A stretch of DNA of 64,000 nt from Rivularia sp. MS3 (GTDB lineage Bacteria; Cyanobacteriota; Cyanobacteriia; Cyanobacteriales; Nostocaceae). How positions within the stretch are numbered: the first letter of the stretch is position 1; each line of letters starts with the position of its first letter. The notes beneath the pieces were generated by a model. It saw only the letters and a program-made list of their open reading frames with translations. It had not been told where the DNA came from and did no database searches. Positions 8,923 through 18,443 of the stretch are shown piece after piece. A program made the translations under genes and the position numbers. The DNA lies in contig JAHCMI010000020.1 in NCBI GenBank assembly GCA_019192545.1, positions 49,273 through 113,272 of the forward strand. Reading direction: 5' to 3'.

Positions 8923-10359
8923 TAAAATTATTAGCTTTAACAGATAAGGGTTTTAAAGATTTTCCTAACTTTAAAGTGCTGCCCTTATGATATCTGCCCT
9001 TTTAAAATCCTTGCACTTTTAGTTTTTAGTCAACAATTCAGGAAATACAATCTTGTTTTTCTCCCTGCCCCCTGCCCTTGCCAAAAAAAACTTTTTCAGT
9101 AAACCCTGTTGAAGAGATGTTTATTCAACCAAATTAAATTTGCGCGTGCATCTAATCCGCTTTCTTATTGCATTCTTTTTAAGGAAAGTCTCTTGGTAGG
9201 TAGGTTTAAATAAAACGTACCCAAACTGTTTCATATCATGTTGGGATTTTTTTTATCGGTAATTTTGCGCCAACAAAGAAAACTATTCCCCTATTCTCAG
9301 CAAAAATAGATAATTCTATAAATAGATAAAGAGTTATATAACTTTAAAACAATATTATATATAATTCAAATGCTCTTTTGTCATCCACCTTCTTGAATAG
9401 TTAACAAATCTTAATTATACGAAAAATGACATCTCAAAAGCTGAATTTATACAGCTAAATCATTATCTGAAGAGGGTTTTTGCAGCACGAAACAGCAATA
9501 AATGATTTAACAATTAAATAAAAATTGTACGGTTCATAAAATTATTGAATGTAGCAATATTATGTTTTGTTTACAAAGTAAAAATAGTTAATATGCCCAA
9601 AATAGCTGTAAATACAGGAAATTCCGGAATTTAATTTTATCTTTAGAAATCAACTTATGAATCCTGTTATACAATAGCGTTAGTAAACGAAATTACTTGG
9701 TTAGAAGTAGTTCAGTTTGGGGGAAAGACTGGTTTATTAAAGAACTATTACCTGTAGCGTTGGTTTAATTGCTACAAGTATTGGATGTAGAAAAATCAAT
9801 TGCAAATTAATTTAACCTGAGTTCGGGATAAGCTGAAGCCTTGTTATATTTTTACCTGATTTTAGTATCTATAAACGTAATCACGTTATTTGAGCGATTA
9901 ATCAGCTATTGAAGGCAGAACTTATTCCTTAACCCGAACTGACGTTACTTATTACAAAGCCTTTGACATAGTCTAAAGGATGTTTGAAAAGCCGTTAAAT
10001 TTATTCCCTATTAAGTAAAATTCCGTTCTATAGTAGTCTGTCCCATTATTTTCCAGGGCTTAAAACATTGTAGTGGGAGCGTTTAGCTTCTTAGTCACGG
10101 CTAGGCACTACATAAGTCCATCATATTTTATGGGACATAACTGTAGTTTGAATCCCTATCCATAATTTTGGATGAGGGTTGGATTTTGCTATGGATTAGG
10201 GGTAAATCGATTCAAACAACCGTTAGTGTAGAAGGCTTGTAGTAACGAACGGTCTTTGTACGACATCAGCACAAAGCCAGATGTATACATTGTTAAAATT
10301 CAAAACTGATATAGGATATGAACCTATTTAATTTCGACCGAAAGAAAAGAGGTCAAAGT
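8923..10359. other. Long intergenic region between subtilase and vWA protein
   Basis: About 1.4 kb without a supportable gene. It contains inverted AAAGTGC/GCACTTT words at 8973-9019 just after the subtilase, a CCCTGCC-type short repeat near 9063-9078, an inverted AGTTCGGG/CCCGAACT pair (about 9821-9828 and 9934-9941), and a nested palindrome at 10039-10137. The rest is AT-rich. This is unusually long for the region and could hold a long leader or an unrecognised RNA. Confidence 0.6.
10039..10137. repeat. Nested inverted repeat, MITE-like
   Basis: The outer arms TGTCCCAT (10039-10046) and ATGGGACA (10130-10137) enclose inner arms TGTAGTG (10069-10075) and CACTACA (10106-10112). Size (99 bases) and terminal symmetry resemble a miniature inverted-repeat element or a structured RNA; no target-site duplication is obvious. 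Confidence 0.45.
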
Positions 10360-13300
10360 ATGACAAACAGCAGCAAGAAGGTGGATTTGGTAATCGTTAT
10401 CGATACCAGCCCCTCAATGAGAGATGAAGCTAGGGATTTAAGTAAAGCTGCTGAAGCCGCGATTAATTCGGCTAAATCTAGTTGTCCGTCGGATTTGAGG
10501 GTAACTTGGTTTGGTGTTGAAGGCGTTTGGAAAGGAACGAAGTTCAACCAAACTATCAGGGATTATTTGACTGGTACTTGTAAAGTATCTGACTCTCAAC
10601 TTCGCGGTAGAAGAAAGGGAGAATTAAAATCGGCAGGAGCGCAAGAAGACGCTGCTAGAGCGATAGATGATATCTCTAGTTTCTTTAATTGGAGAGAAGG
10701 AGCTTCCAGAGCAATTTTCTATTGTGGTGATGAAGCTCTTGAAGGTGGTGGAAGTAAAACGGAACGGGAAGATATTGAAGCTGCTGATTTAGCTATCGAT
10801 AAGGCTAAGCAAAATAAAGTTACCGTTCACACCTTTTTTGGAACTTCTAAAAGTAAACATCAGGAAGGAGTTAAGAAAGAGTACGCCAGAGTTGCGACTT
10901 CTACCGGAGGACAGTTTTTTACCGATAAAGACACCATTGGTGGTTTTACTAAGGTTTTAGAAAAGGTGATTTGTGGAAGCTGTAAAACTCAAATTACTCC
11001 AGGAACTGTTTTTGTTCAGGATTGTTTGAACAATCAGGTTAGCAAGCTCTACACTTTGGATTTAGCTTCTGGTAAAACCAACTTTATCGGTGAAATGACT
11101 ACCGAAGTTGCCGATATTGCTTTTGTAGGTTCTCAGCTATACGGACTTGATTTAGAAAACGGTAAATCTGTTTTAGTCAAAATTGATTTTAATACCGGGC
11201 GTTGTGAAACCGTTGGTAATCTGGGTTTTGCTGCTTCTGGTTTATCTTATGATGCTAAATCCCAGACTTTGTATGCGACAACTGCCAAACAGTTAATTGA
11301 AGTAGACATTAATACAGGTAAAGGTAAGGCTGTATTAAAGGTAGCGAATCAAGCATATAACTGTGGTGAAGTTGCTTTTACAGAAAGTGGCGAGATTTAC
11401 ATTACCTTGATTGGTTACGACAAAAGAAAACTGTTAGCCAAATGTAATTTAACAGCAGGTACCGTCAATCATATTGGCGATACGGGATTCCCCGATATCG
11501 GAAGTTTTGAATTTGTCGGAGACACTTTATATGGTGTGACTGGCAACTTCTTTAATTTAGGGAAAGACGGGCAAGTAATTCGCATCGATACCAAGACAGG
11601 AAAAGGAACTTTAGTTAGCACAACCGAACCCAAAGGGCGTTGGGCTGGCATGAGCGTTTATCAACCCGCAGCAAAGATAAATACTCAAAAATCTTCAACT
11701 GTAGTTTCTACTAGCGATCGCAACAATCAACAGAAGGTTACTTCTCAATCAACTCAAACTCAAACTCAAAAGGAACCAGCAATGAGTGTATTAACCATCG
11801 ACACCAAAGAAAACTGCTATGTAATTGACCCCGGTCAAATGAATCACTTGCAGCAGAATGTCGCCAATTCCTTTACTTTAGATAAAGGTGTTTACGATAT
11901 TAAAATAGCTAGCGGTAGCTATAAGTATGCCAAAACCAAAAACGAAGGAGAACCTTTTGTTTTACTTTGGGTATATGGAGAGAATGGTGCAACATTTGTC
12001 AACCAAAATACAGGATTTGAAACAGGTGCTACCTGGACAACTTTGAATGGCTACGACAATCATTTGAAGTTAGAAGTCAAGCAAAAAGCCGTTATTTGTG
12101 GATTGTTCTTCGACGTAAACAACAGCGAAAATAACGGCTCCGTCAAACTTTCTATTACCAGCAGCAAACCATACTTCAATCCTCAAGAATTAACAATTGG
12201 CAGTAAAGAAAATTGTTATATCTTGAATGAAAGTTATTTATCTAGTCTTAAGCAATCCGGTAAAAACCTGGTTGAATTAACACCTGGAAACTATAAAATC
12301 CGAATTCAGTCAGGAAACGCTAGTTACTGGTCGAATGACAAAAAATTCAATTTAGAGCCTTGGGCTTTGATTTGGGCTAAAGGTGGGAAATTCACTACCA
12401 AGTTAGCTGGCGTAGAAGTAGAAGAAAGCTGGTGTTCGTTAAACGGTTTAAAAGATGAAATAGTTATAGAAGTCAAAGAAAAAACTTCTATCACTGGATT
12501 CTTCTTCGATACATATAAAGAAGATAACGAAGGCAAAATTGTTTTAGCAATTGAACCAATTAATGCAGCCGAATTAAATAGTAAAAGGCAGCAGCTACAG
12601 CAACAAGCGCAATTTGTTACAAGTAGCGCGGGCACAACAAGCGGTAGTACCAAAACTAAAACTACTACCAACGGTAACGGTGGCAGTAGAACGACAACCA
12701 CAACCACAACAACCGTAACTGCTGGCGGTAACGGTGGTAATATTAACAATCTTGAATATAACTTCCGTTTTGACGAAGCTCAAATGGAAAAAATGTGGCA
12801 GAAAATGGCAGCCAACATTGAAAAATCTGTTACCGTCAAAGGCGAAGAAGACGATAAACAAGCAGCCATACACTGGGATAATTTAGAAAAATGGTTGCTT
12901 AAAGGCTATCAATCCCAAGCTAAAGACTTATCAATGCAGGTAGCTAAAGTCGAATTTATGACTAAAGCGCTATCTCAGCAAATGGAAGATAACTTCAATC
13001 AAAACTTCCAAGTTTGGGCAAGTCATTTCGACCAGCGTATGAACGACTTGATGAGCGGTAGACTCAACGAATTAATTGAAGAAAGAGTTAGCACCAGAAT
13101 CAAAGACAGAACTCTAGAAATCAAAAACGAAGTCGTTAAACAAATGAACAACGACTTAGAAAAACGAGTTAATTCCTTATTAAACGTCAACTTGGCAAAC
13201 AAAAATCAGGAATTAAGGAACCAAGTGGTTCAACAGATGCAGCAGGATATGGAAAAGCGGATTGATTCGGTTGTTAACTTAAAAGTTTCCAATCAAACCC

Positions 13301-14610
13301 CGCAAATCAATAACTTAATCGTTCAGCAAATAGAAACCGACATCGACAAACGCATCAACGACGTAGTAAAAGTCAACATGGCGAATCATAACCAAGAGAT
13401 TCGCAATCAGCTATCCGAGCAAATCGGTAAAGATATGGACGGACGTATTGATTCGGTAGTCAATATCAAAATTTCCGACCAAAGCCAGAATATCAAGAAC
13501 ATGGCAGTTCAACAAATGCAATCGGATATCGATAAGCGAGTTGAAGCCATGACTAACTTAAAACTAAATGACTTCGGCAAAGAAATCAGCGATCGCTTAA
13601 CTCAGCAGGTAAACAAAGATATTGACGGACGTATTGATTCGGTAGTCAATATCAAAATTTCCGACCAAAGCCAGAATATCAAGAACATGGCAGTTCAACA
13701 AATGCAATCGGAAATCGATAAGCGAGTTGAAGCCATGACTAACTTGAAACTAAATGACTTCGGCAAAGAAATCAGCGATCGCTTAACTCAGCAGGTAAAT
13801 AAAGATATTGACGGACGCATTGATTCGGTAGTTAATATCAAAATTTCCGACCAAGGTCAGAATATCAAGGACATGGCAGTTAAACAAATGCAATCGGAAA
13901 TCGATAAGCGAGTTGAAGCCATGACTAACCTAAAACTCGGTGACTTCGGTAGAGAAATCGGCGATCGCCTAACTCAGCAAGTTAATAAAGATGTTGACGG
14001 ACGCATCGAATCCGTAGTTAACTTAAGAATTGCCGACCGCGACCAAGGAATCAAAAACTTAGTAATTCAACAAGTTCAAGGAGATATCGACAATCGCATC
14101 AACGCCGTAGTCGATAGAAAAACAGATGATAACGTTCGCGAAATAGTTGACAACGCACTCAAGGATATTGACAACCGTATCAACGTCAACTTTGACAACC
14201 GTATCCTTAACTTCCGCGACGACGTAAACTCCATAGTTGATAACAAACTATCCGAAAACGTCCCCACCATCAAACAGAATCTGCTTGGCGACATCAAAAA
14301 CCAGCAATTCTTCATCGACATGCAGTCAATCAAATCCGAAGTAGAAAACTTCTACTCCCGTTTAGGACAATTTGAAACCCAACTGTATCGTCGCATAAAC
14401 CAAGGAGACAACGAACTTTACAACTGGACTCTCGAACAGCTAGTAGCACTACAAGGATGCTTAACAGATAGACAAGCATTAGTGAAAATGTTTGAAAACT
14501 TCAGCACAGAATTAAAAGAGCAATTAGACTGTGCCGATTGTGTAGATCCCCAAAGATTTACTCCATTCAAAGCAAACGTGCAAACATCTCGATTACCTGA
14601 ATCTAAATAA
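10360..14610 (+). CDS. Giant von Willebrand A / propeller-like / coiled-coil repeat protein
   Basis: About 1416 residues. I prefer the ATG at 10360 over the in-frame ATG at 10318 because AGAGGT lies 6-7 bases before it and the vWA domain starts almost at once. No signal peptide. Order: vWA domain with MIDAS motif DTSPS (about residues 7-210); a repeat region resembling a beta-propeller (LYTLDLASGKT, LVKIDFNTGR, LIEVDINTGKG, VIRIDTKTGKG; about 215-440); two tandem domains of about 130 residues each opening with KENCY(V/I)(I/L) (about 480-745); a Thr/Gly-rich linker; then a long charged helical region with eleven 31-residue repeats (bases 13153-14163; D(I/M)D(G/K)RI(D/N)SVVN...) and a Cys-containing tail (LDCADCVD). 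vWA domains bind partners through a metal ion, and the rod could be a scaffold. No family name is recognised and the function is unknown. Confidence 0.85.
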   Translation: MTNSSKKVDLVIVIDTSPSMRDEARDLSKAAEAAINSAKSSCPSDLRVTWFGVEGVWKGTKFNQTIRDYLTGTCKVSDSQLRGRRKGELKSAGAQEDAARAIDDISSFFNWREGASRAIFYCGDEALEGGGSKTEREDIEAADLAIDKAKQNKVTVHTFFGTSKSKHQEGVKKEYARVATSTGGQFFTDKDTIGGFTKVLEKVICGSCKTQITPGTVFVQDCLNNQVSKLYTLDLASGKTNFIGEMTTEVADIAFVGSQLYGLDLENGKSVLVKIDFNTGRCETVGNLGFAASGLSYDAKSQTLYATTAKQLIEVDINTGKGKAVLKVANQAYNCGEVAFTESGEIYITLIGYDKRKLLAKCNLTAGTVNHIGDTGFPDIGSFEFVGDTLYGVTGNFFNLGKDGQVIRIDTKTGKGTLVSTTEPKGRWAGMSVYQPAAKINTQKSSTVVSTSDRNNQQKVTSQSTQTQTQKEPAMSVLTIDTKENCYVIDPGQMNHLQQNVANSFTLDKGVYDIKIASGSYKYAKTKNEGEPFVLLWVYGENGATFVNQNTGFETGATWTTLNGYDNHLKLEVKQKAVICGLFFDVNNSENNGSVKLSITSSKPYFNPQELTIGSKENCYILNESYLSSLKQSGKNLVELTPGNYKIRIQSGNASYWSNDKKFNLEPWALIWAKGGKFTTKLAGVEVEESWCSLNGLKDEIVIEVKEKTSITGFFFDTYKEDNEGKIVLAIEPINAAELNSKRQQLQQQAQFVTSSAGTTSGSTKTKTTTNGNGGSRTTTTTTTTVTAGGNGGNINNLEYNFRFDEAQMEKMWQKMAANIEKSVTVKGEEDDKQAAIHWDNLEKWLLKGYQSQAKDLSMQVAKVEFMTKALSQQMEDNFNQNFQVWASHFDQRMNDLMSGRLNELIEERVSTRIKDRTLEIKNEVVKQMNNDLEKRVNSLLNVNLANKNQELRNQVVQQMQQDMEKRIDSVVNLKVSNQTPQINNLIVQQIETDIDKRINDVVKVNMANHNQEIRNQLSEQIGKDMDGRIDSVVNIKISDQSQNIKNMAVQQMQSDIDKRVEAMTNLKLNDFGKEISDRLTQQVNKDIDGRIDSVVNIKISDQSQNIKNMAVQQMQSEIDKRVEAMTNLKLNDFGKEISDRLTQQVNKDIDGRIDSVVNIKISDQGQNIKDMAVKQMQSEIDKRVEAMTNLKLGDFGREIGDRLTQQVNKDVDGRIESVVNLRIADRDQGIKNLVIQQVQGDIDNRINAVVDRKTDDNVREIVDNALKDIDNRINVNFDNRILNFRDDVNSIVDNKLSENVPTIKQNLLGDIKNQQFFIDMQSIKSEVENFYSRLGQFETQLYRRINQGDNELYNWTLEQLVALQGCLTDRQALVKMFENFSTELKEQLDCADCVDPQRFTPFKANVQTSRLPESK
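13153..14163 (+). repeat. Eleven 93-base (31-residue) coding repeats
   Basis: Units begin at 13153, 13246, 13339, 13432, 13525, 13618, 13711, 13804, 13897, 13990 and 14083; the last is shortened and a further partial unit starts at 14164. From 13432 the units alternate in two types, giving a 186-base higher-order repeat. Bases 13432-13617, 13618-13803 and 13804-13989 are nearly identical, which indicates recent tandem duplication. One unit type carries a GCGATCGC octamer at the same place in each copy. Confidence 0.9.
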
Positions 14611-15423
14611 TATTGGATTTCGCGAAAAGTTTGGGGTGTAGATTTTCTTCCCCCAAAACTTTCCAAGACAGATTTGATATTTTGGATTCGTAGATAAAAC
14701 CTGAAACAAATAATCATGTAGAGACGTAAAATTTTACGTCTCTTTTCTTTTGGTTTTGAATGGATAATTGGTAATTGGTAGTAGTATTAGACCACAATAA
14801 ATATGAGGGGTTTTAAACTCTCTTTTAAAAAACCGCAGAAGGTAGGTTGGGTGAAACGCAGTGTAACCCAACTCAGATGTTGGGTTGCGCTATGTCCACC
14901 CAACCGGAGCGAATAACTTCCTCACCCCTTAACATTAATGTGGTTAAGTAGTAGTATTTCACCATATTTATTTTGCGGGTTTATAAACTCTCTTAAAAAA
15001 ACCTTCTAGGGCGCAGAGTAAGCAGAGGAAGAGGATTTAGAGGATTGATCTATTAAAAGTGAATTTGCTATTAACGCCTTAAAATTAATGTGCTTGAGTA
15101 GTAGTAAGAAATAGAATCAACTGAAAATTACTCTTCATAACTCATTAAATTTACTATTAGAAGAATAATTAATTAATTAATATTGCATTACTTACTATTC
15201 CCTATTTCCTACTACCTATTCCCTTAGTTAGATTGTTTAACCTATTACAACAATAAAATTAAATGTAAACTAATAAACAATCAAGCCATCCGGATAAAGT
15301 TAGAATTAAAAGATAATCTGTAAAAACTGAATAAAAACTGCATAAAAATTAAATAACAACTCAATATTTACAAACGAATAAACTCCTCCACACATCAATC
15401 ATTTCTTAGAAGGAGAACACCTC
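14611..15423. other. Repeat-rich intergenic region
   Basis: About 0.8 kb without a gene. It holds a perfect palindrome terminator (14721-14742), a duplicated stretch (about 14779-14835 and 14949-15005, both with GTAGTAGTATT then AAACTCTCTT and an A run), a TTGGGT/ACCCAA inverted repeat at about 14846-14890, and a degenerate TTAATGTG..AGTAGTAGTA motif repeated near 14934 and 15084. These are typical dispersed cyanobacterial repeats. Confidence 0.6.
14721..14747 (+). terminator. Perfect GAGACGT palindrome with T run, terminator of the vWA gene
   Basis: A perfect 22-base palindrome (GAGACGTAAAA and its complement) is followed by TTTT. It belongs to the same word family as hairpins at 37770-37793 and 47587-47618. 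Confidence 0.65.
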
Positions 15424-15801
15424 GTGGTTGCAGTAGTAAGTACCAAGGAACAACTCAAAGAAGCACTAATCAATAAAGCAGAAGAAATTATCGTTATTGA
15501 TGCTCAATTAGCTACAGACATCGGAAAATTCGTCGAAAGACTCAGCTTTGAAACAGAAGCAGAATACAAGAATCTAGTTACAATTGCCGGTGTTAGTTTA
15601 GTTATTGGATTTACATTATTAGCTAACATAATGGCATTTGGATTTCTAGTAGGATTCAAAATCTTAATTGTTCCAGAAATTATCATATTTATTATTTTCT
15701 TGATTGCATTAGCAATGAAGCTGAATAATCTGCTGAAAAACAATTACGAAATCGTCAAAGAAGATGAAGAAGGGTTGCTATTGCGATATAAGTTGAGTTG
15801 A
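15424..15801 (+). CDS. Small two-helix membrane protein, unknown function
   Basis: The protein has 125 residues and starts with GTG, supported by a strong AGAAGGAG ribosome-binding site at 15408-15415. An N-terminal charged helix (about 1-55) precedes two adjacent hydrophobic segments (about 57-78 and 80-98, VTIAGVSLVIGFTLLANIM and IIIFIIFLIALAM) and a short charged tail (YEIVKEDEEGLLLRYKLS). This suggests a hairpin membrane anchor with both ends on the cytoplasmic side. I do not recognise a named family. It lies about 0.8 kb downstream of the vWA giant in the same direction, behind a terminator, so it is an independent unit. It ends before a very strong terminator. Confidence 0.65.
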   Translation: MVAVVSTKEQLKEALINKAEEIIVIDAQLATDIGKFVERLSFETEAEYKNLVTIAGVSLVIGFTLLANIMAFGFLVGFKILIVPEIIIFIIFLIALAMKLNNLLKNNYEIVKEDEEGLLLRYKLS

Positions 15802-15832
15802 GAAATTATATATTCTTAACATTTGTAGTGCA

Positions 15833-15869
15833 AAGAAACCCGGTTTTTCAAAAAAACCGGGTTTCTTAA
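15833..15869 (+). terminator. Strong hairpin terminator (ACCCGG / CCGGGT)
   Basis: A 16-base perfect stem (15833-15848 with 15852-15867) and a 3-base loop. An AAACCCGG-type hairpin of the same style is found at 59971-60003. Confidence 0.7.
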
Positions 15870-15976
15870 TTATTAGTGGGTATAATTGTATGGCGCTATT
15901 AACGATAGCGTAAACTATTGCTACCCTTTATATCTATAAATCCTTTTAGTATCTACAAATATATAATTGTTTAATT

Positions 15977-16726
15977 ATGAATATACTTACTCCAGAGCAA
16001 AAAGCTTTGATTCCCTTTTATAAAGAAAAATGGCGAAAAATTATGCTTTCGGTTGAGTCGATTGACAAAAAGGAAGTTACAAAAATTATTAGACAGGTAT
16101 ATAAACTAATTGGTTGTGCAGAGCCAAAAATTATTTTCTTTAATAGTCCTTATGCTTTAGTTAAATATATTACACAGAGAGAAATATACGAAAAATATTA
16201 TTACAATAATATGACTGCAATACATAAGTTTTGTAAATTAAATGGGCGAAACTTAGGAGAGCAAATAAGTGTATGGTCAGAAAGATTAGAGCAAATTATC
16301 AATGTCCCCTTTGGATTACAGATAGATTTTGAATTACACAAGAAAGAACAACAAATATTAAACCTTTTACATGAAGAGATTATCAGTCAATTAATTAAAG
16401 AAATTGGTTGTTGTGATTTTTATGATGATTTTGACCTAGATAAATTAGGAATTGATTGTTTATCCAGATATTATGGATGGTATGATTTTTGTATTTCTGA
16501 AATTAAGATAGAAAATTATTCTATAGTTGAATTTTGTTTAAACATACATAAGCAGTGCAATCGCTTTTTCGCTTTTCCAGATTCTTGCTTAATTCATAAT
16601 CGTCCCCAGCAAATATCATTTGACGAACAAGGAAATTTACACGGTGAAGGAAAACCAGCTATTCAATATAATGACGGTTTTTGCGTCTTTGCTTCTCATG
16701 GTGTCAGAATTTCCCAAGAGTATTAA
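15977..16726 (+). CDS. DUF6745-family protein
   Basis: The protein has 249 residues. It opens with LTPEQKALIPFYKEKWRKI and contains GCAEPKIIFFNSPYAL, both hallmarks of the DUF6745 family as I remember it, and ends with the conserved LHGEGKPAIQYNDGF..ASHGVRI motif. It is soluble, with several Cys and aromatic residues (RYYGWYDF). The biochemical function is unknown. It is rather short for the family, with the middle region reduced. The ATG at 15977 is the natural start because homologues also begin at the LTPEQ motif. It is transcribed alone after the strong terminator at 15833-15869, and its low-GC, Cys-rich composition differs slightly from its neighbours. Confidence 0.75.
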   Translation: MNILTPEQKALIPFYKEKWRKIMLSVESIDKKEVTKIIRQVYKLIGCAEPKIIFFNSPYALVKYITQREIYEKYYYNNMTAIHKFCKLNGRNLGEQISVWSERLEQIINVPFGLQIDFELHKKEQQILNLLHEEIISQLIKEIGCCDFYDDFDLDKLGIDCLSRYYGWYDFCISEIKIENYSIVEFCLNIHKQCNRFFAFPDSCLIHNRPQQISFDEQGNLHGEGKPAIQYNDGFCVFASHGVRISQEY

Positions 16727-16747
16727 TATTACATGTTACATAGATAA

Positions 16748-16999
16748 TCACAAATCCCTCAAAGCCTCTCTAGCTTTATCCACAGCTTCCAAAAAATCAT
16801 TAAGCGGAAATTTCAACTCCGATAAAAAATCTGGATGCACGTATTGCGAATATATATCTATCTCCATCTGCTCAACACCTTTATCCTTATTAATTTGTGC
16901 AACTTGTTGTCCCTTATACTGAATTTCTACAGTCATCCCTTCATAACTCAAGTCGCTAAAATACAAAATTTCAAAACCAGAATTTAATTCAATAGCCAT
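16748..16999 (-). CDS. Small conserved hypothetical protein (83 aa)
   Basis: The protein has 83 residues, is acidic and soluble, with a predicted beta-rich first half (GFEILYFSDL, MTVEIQYKGQQVAQIN) and a helical end (PLNDFLEAVDKAREALRDL). It has the look of small conserved cyanobacterial proteins found as stand-alone genes. No catalytic motif is visible. It converges on the DUF6745 gene with only 21 bases between the two stops. The opposite-strand open frame at 16620-16922 is an artefact of this pair. Confidence 0.65.
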   Translation of the reverse strand: MAIELNSGFEILYFSDLSYEGMTVEIQYKGQQVAQINKDKGVEQMEIDIYSQYVHPDFLSELKFPLNDFLEAVDKAREALRDL

Positions 17000-17200
17000 T
17001 TCTACCTTCCAATATCTCTCCTTACCTCTCCCCTCTGCCTCTCTGCGGTTTTTTAACGTGATTTTTCCGCATCAACGAAATAATCCTCACTCCTAAATAA
17101 GGTTGTATTCTACAGAAATATTCCCCAAAAGAAAATTTACCGACTTCAAAACTATCTGATATTGTTTACTAAGCAATCCATCAGTGTATATAAATAGTTA

Positions 17201-18244
17201 ATGCATAAATTTAAACAACTACTTTTATTGTTACCCATTTTCCTTGCCATATCTTCCTGCGTTGCCGAACCAACAGCAGAAAATAGCAACAGTCGTTTAA
17301 ATGCCGTTAAAACCCGCAAACAGCTAATTTGTGGAGTCTCCGGACAACTTCCAGGCTTCAGTTTTGTAGATACTAGCGGTGAATATAGCGGACTTGATGT
17401 AGATATTTGCCGCGCCGTTGCCGCAGCATTATTTGACGATCCAAACGCAGTAGAATTCCGTCAACTCAACGCTAAAGAACGATTTACGGCACTACAAACC
17501 GGGGAAGTAGATATCCTCAGTCGTAACACCACTTGGACGATGAGCCGCGATACTTCCGTCGGTTTAAACTTTGCACCCGTAGTATTTTACGACGGGCAGG
17601 GCATAATGGTACGCAAAGATAGTAATATTAAATCCTTGGCAGACTTGAAAGGAAAAGCAATCTGCACTCAAACCGGAACTACCAACGAGCAGAATTTAGC
17701 AGACCAAATGCGAAAACGCGGAATTACGTATAAACCCGTAGTTTTTGAAGATGTCAACACCACTTATGCAACCTATCAACAGGGACGTTGCGACGCAGTA
17801 ACATCCGATAAATCTCAATTAATTTCCCGACGCAGTACTTTACCTAAGCCAGAAAATCACGTAATTTTAGAAGAAGCATTATCGCAAGAGCCTTTGACAC
17901 CAGCAGTCGCAGACGGGGATGCAAAATGGGGTGATACCGTGAGATGGGTAGTCAATGCAGTTATCAAAGCCGAAGAATTAGAAGTTAATTCTCAGAATGT
18001 AGAACAGTTAAAAACAACTACTAAAGATCCAGAAACCCGCCGTTTGTTAGGAATTGAAGGAGATTTAGGAGAAGGAATAGGTTTACCAAAAGATTTTGGT
18101 GCCAGAATTATTAAACATGTAGGAAACTACGGCGAAATTTACGAACGGAATTTAGGAGAGAAAACCAAACTTAATTTACCCAGAGATAATCGCAATCAAC
18201 CCTGGACAAAAGGAGGATTGTTGTATTCTCCCCCATTTAGGTAA
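17201..18244 (+). CDS. natF: Amino-acid ABC transporter substrate-binding lipoprotein NatF
   Basis: The protein has 347 residues, a family-3 periplasmic solute-binding protein for polar amino acids. The signal peptide ends in a lipobox (LAISSC, Cys20). The first lobe contains LICGVSGQLPGFSFVD and YSGLDVDICRAVAAALF, followed by LDVDI/ITTW-type ligand motifs (RNTTWTMSRD) and KGKAICTQTGTTNEQNL in the second lobe. Gene order substrate-binding protein, two permeases, ATPase matches natF-natG-natH-bgtA of Anabaena PCC 7120, the N-II uptake system for acidic and neutral polar amino acids. It captures amino acids in the periplasm and delivers them to NatG/NatH. The symbol is assigned by synteny and sequence type; substrate specificity is inferred. 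Confidence 0.88.
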   Translation: MHKFKQLLLLLPIFLAISSCVAEPTAENSNSRLNAVKTRKQLICGVSGQLPGFSFVDTSGEYSGLDVDICRAVAAALFDDPNAVEFRQLNAKERFTALQTGEVDILSRNTTWTMSRDTSVGLNFAPVVFYDGQGIMVRKDSNIKSLADLKGKAICTQTGTTNEQNLADQMRKRGITYKPVVFEDVNTTYATYQQGRCDAVTSDKSQLISRRSTLPKPENHVILEEALSQEPLTPAVADGDAKWGDTVRWVVNAVIKAEELEVNSQNVEQLKTTTKDPETRRLLGIEGDLGEGIGLPKDFGARIIKHVGNYGEIYERNLGEKTKLNLPRDNRNQPWTKGGLLYSPPFR

Positions 18245-18443
18245 TCAGAGAACAGTGAACAGTGAACAGTAAAGAGTTATTTATCAATTATGAAAATGAG
18301 TAAAAAATAAATGTTATGAATACTTATAGGTATCTGTTTGTGCTAAATTCCCTATAAAACTCTACAAAACTCACTAGAAATTATCAATCAATTATGAAAG
18401 GTAAAAATAACTGCTCACTGCTAACTGTTAACTGCTAACTGAT

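Noticed and set aside
12324..12873. Minus-strand open frames opposite the vWA gene's Thr-rich linker
   Set aside because: They are antisense shadows of the ACN/GGT repeat codons, giving runs of Val and Cys with no sense as proteins.
15381..15415. ACTCCTCCACAC motif resembling Yfr1 and a possible SD-sequestering hairpin
   Set aside because: The Yfr1 core is not matched exactly, and only five base pairs could form with the ribosome-binding site across a long loop.
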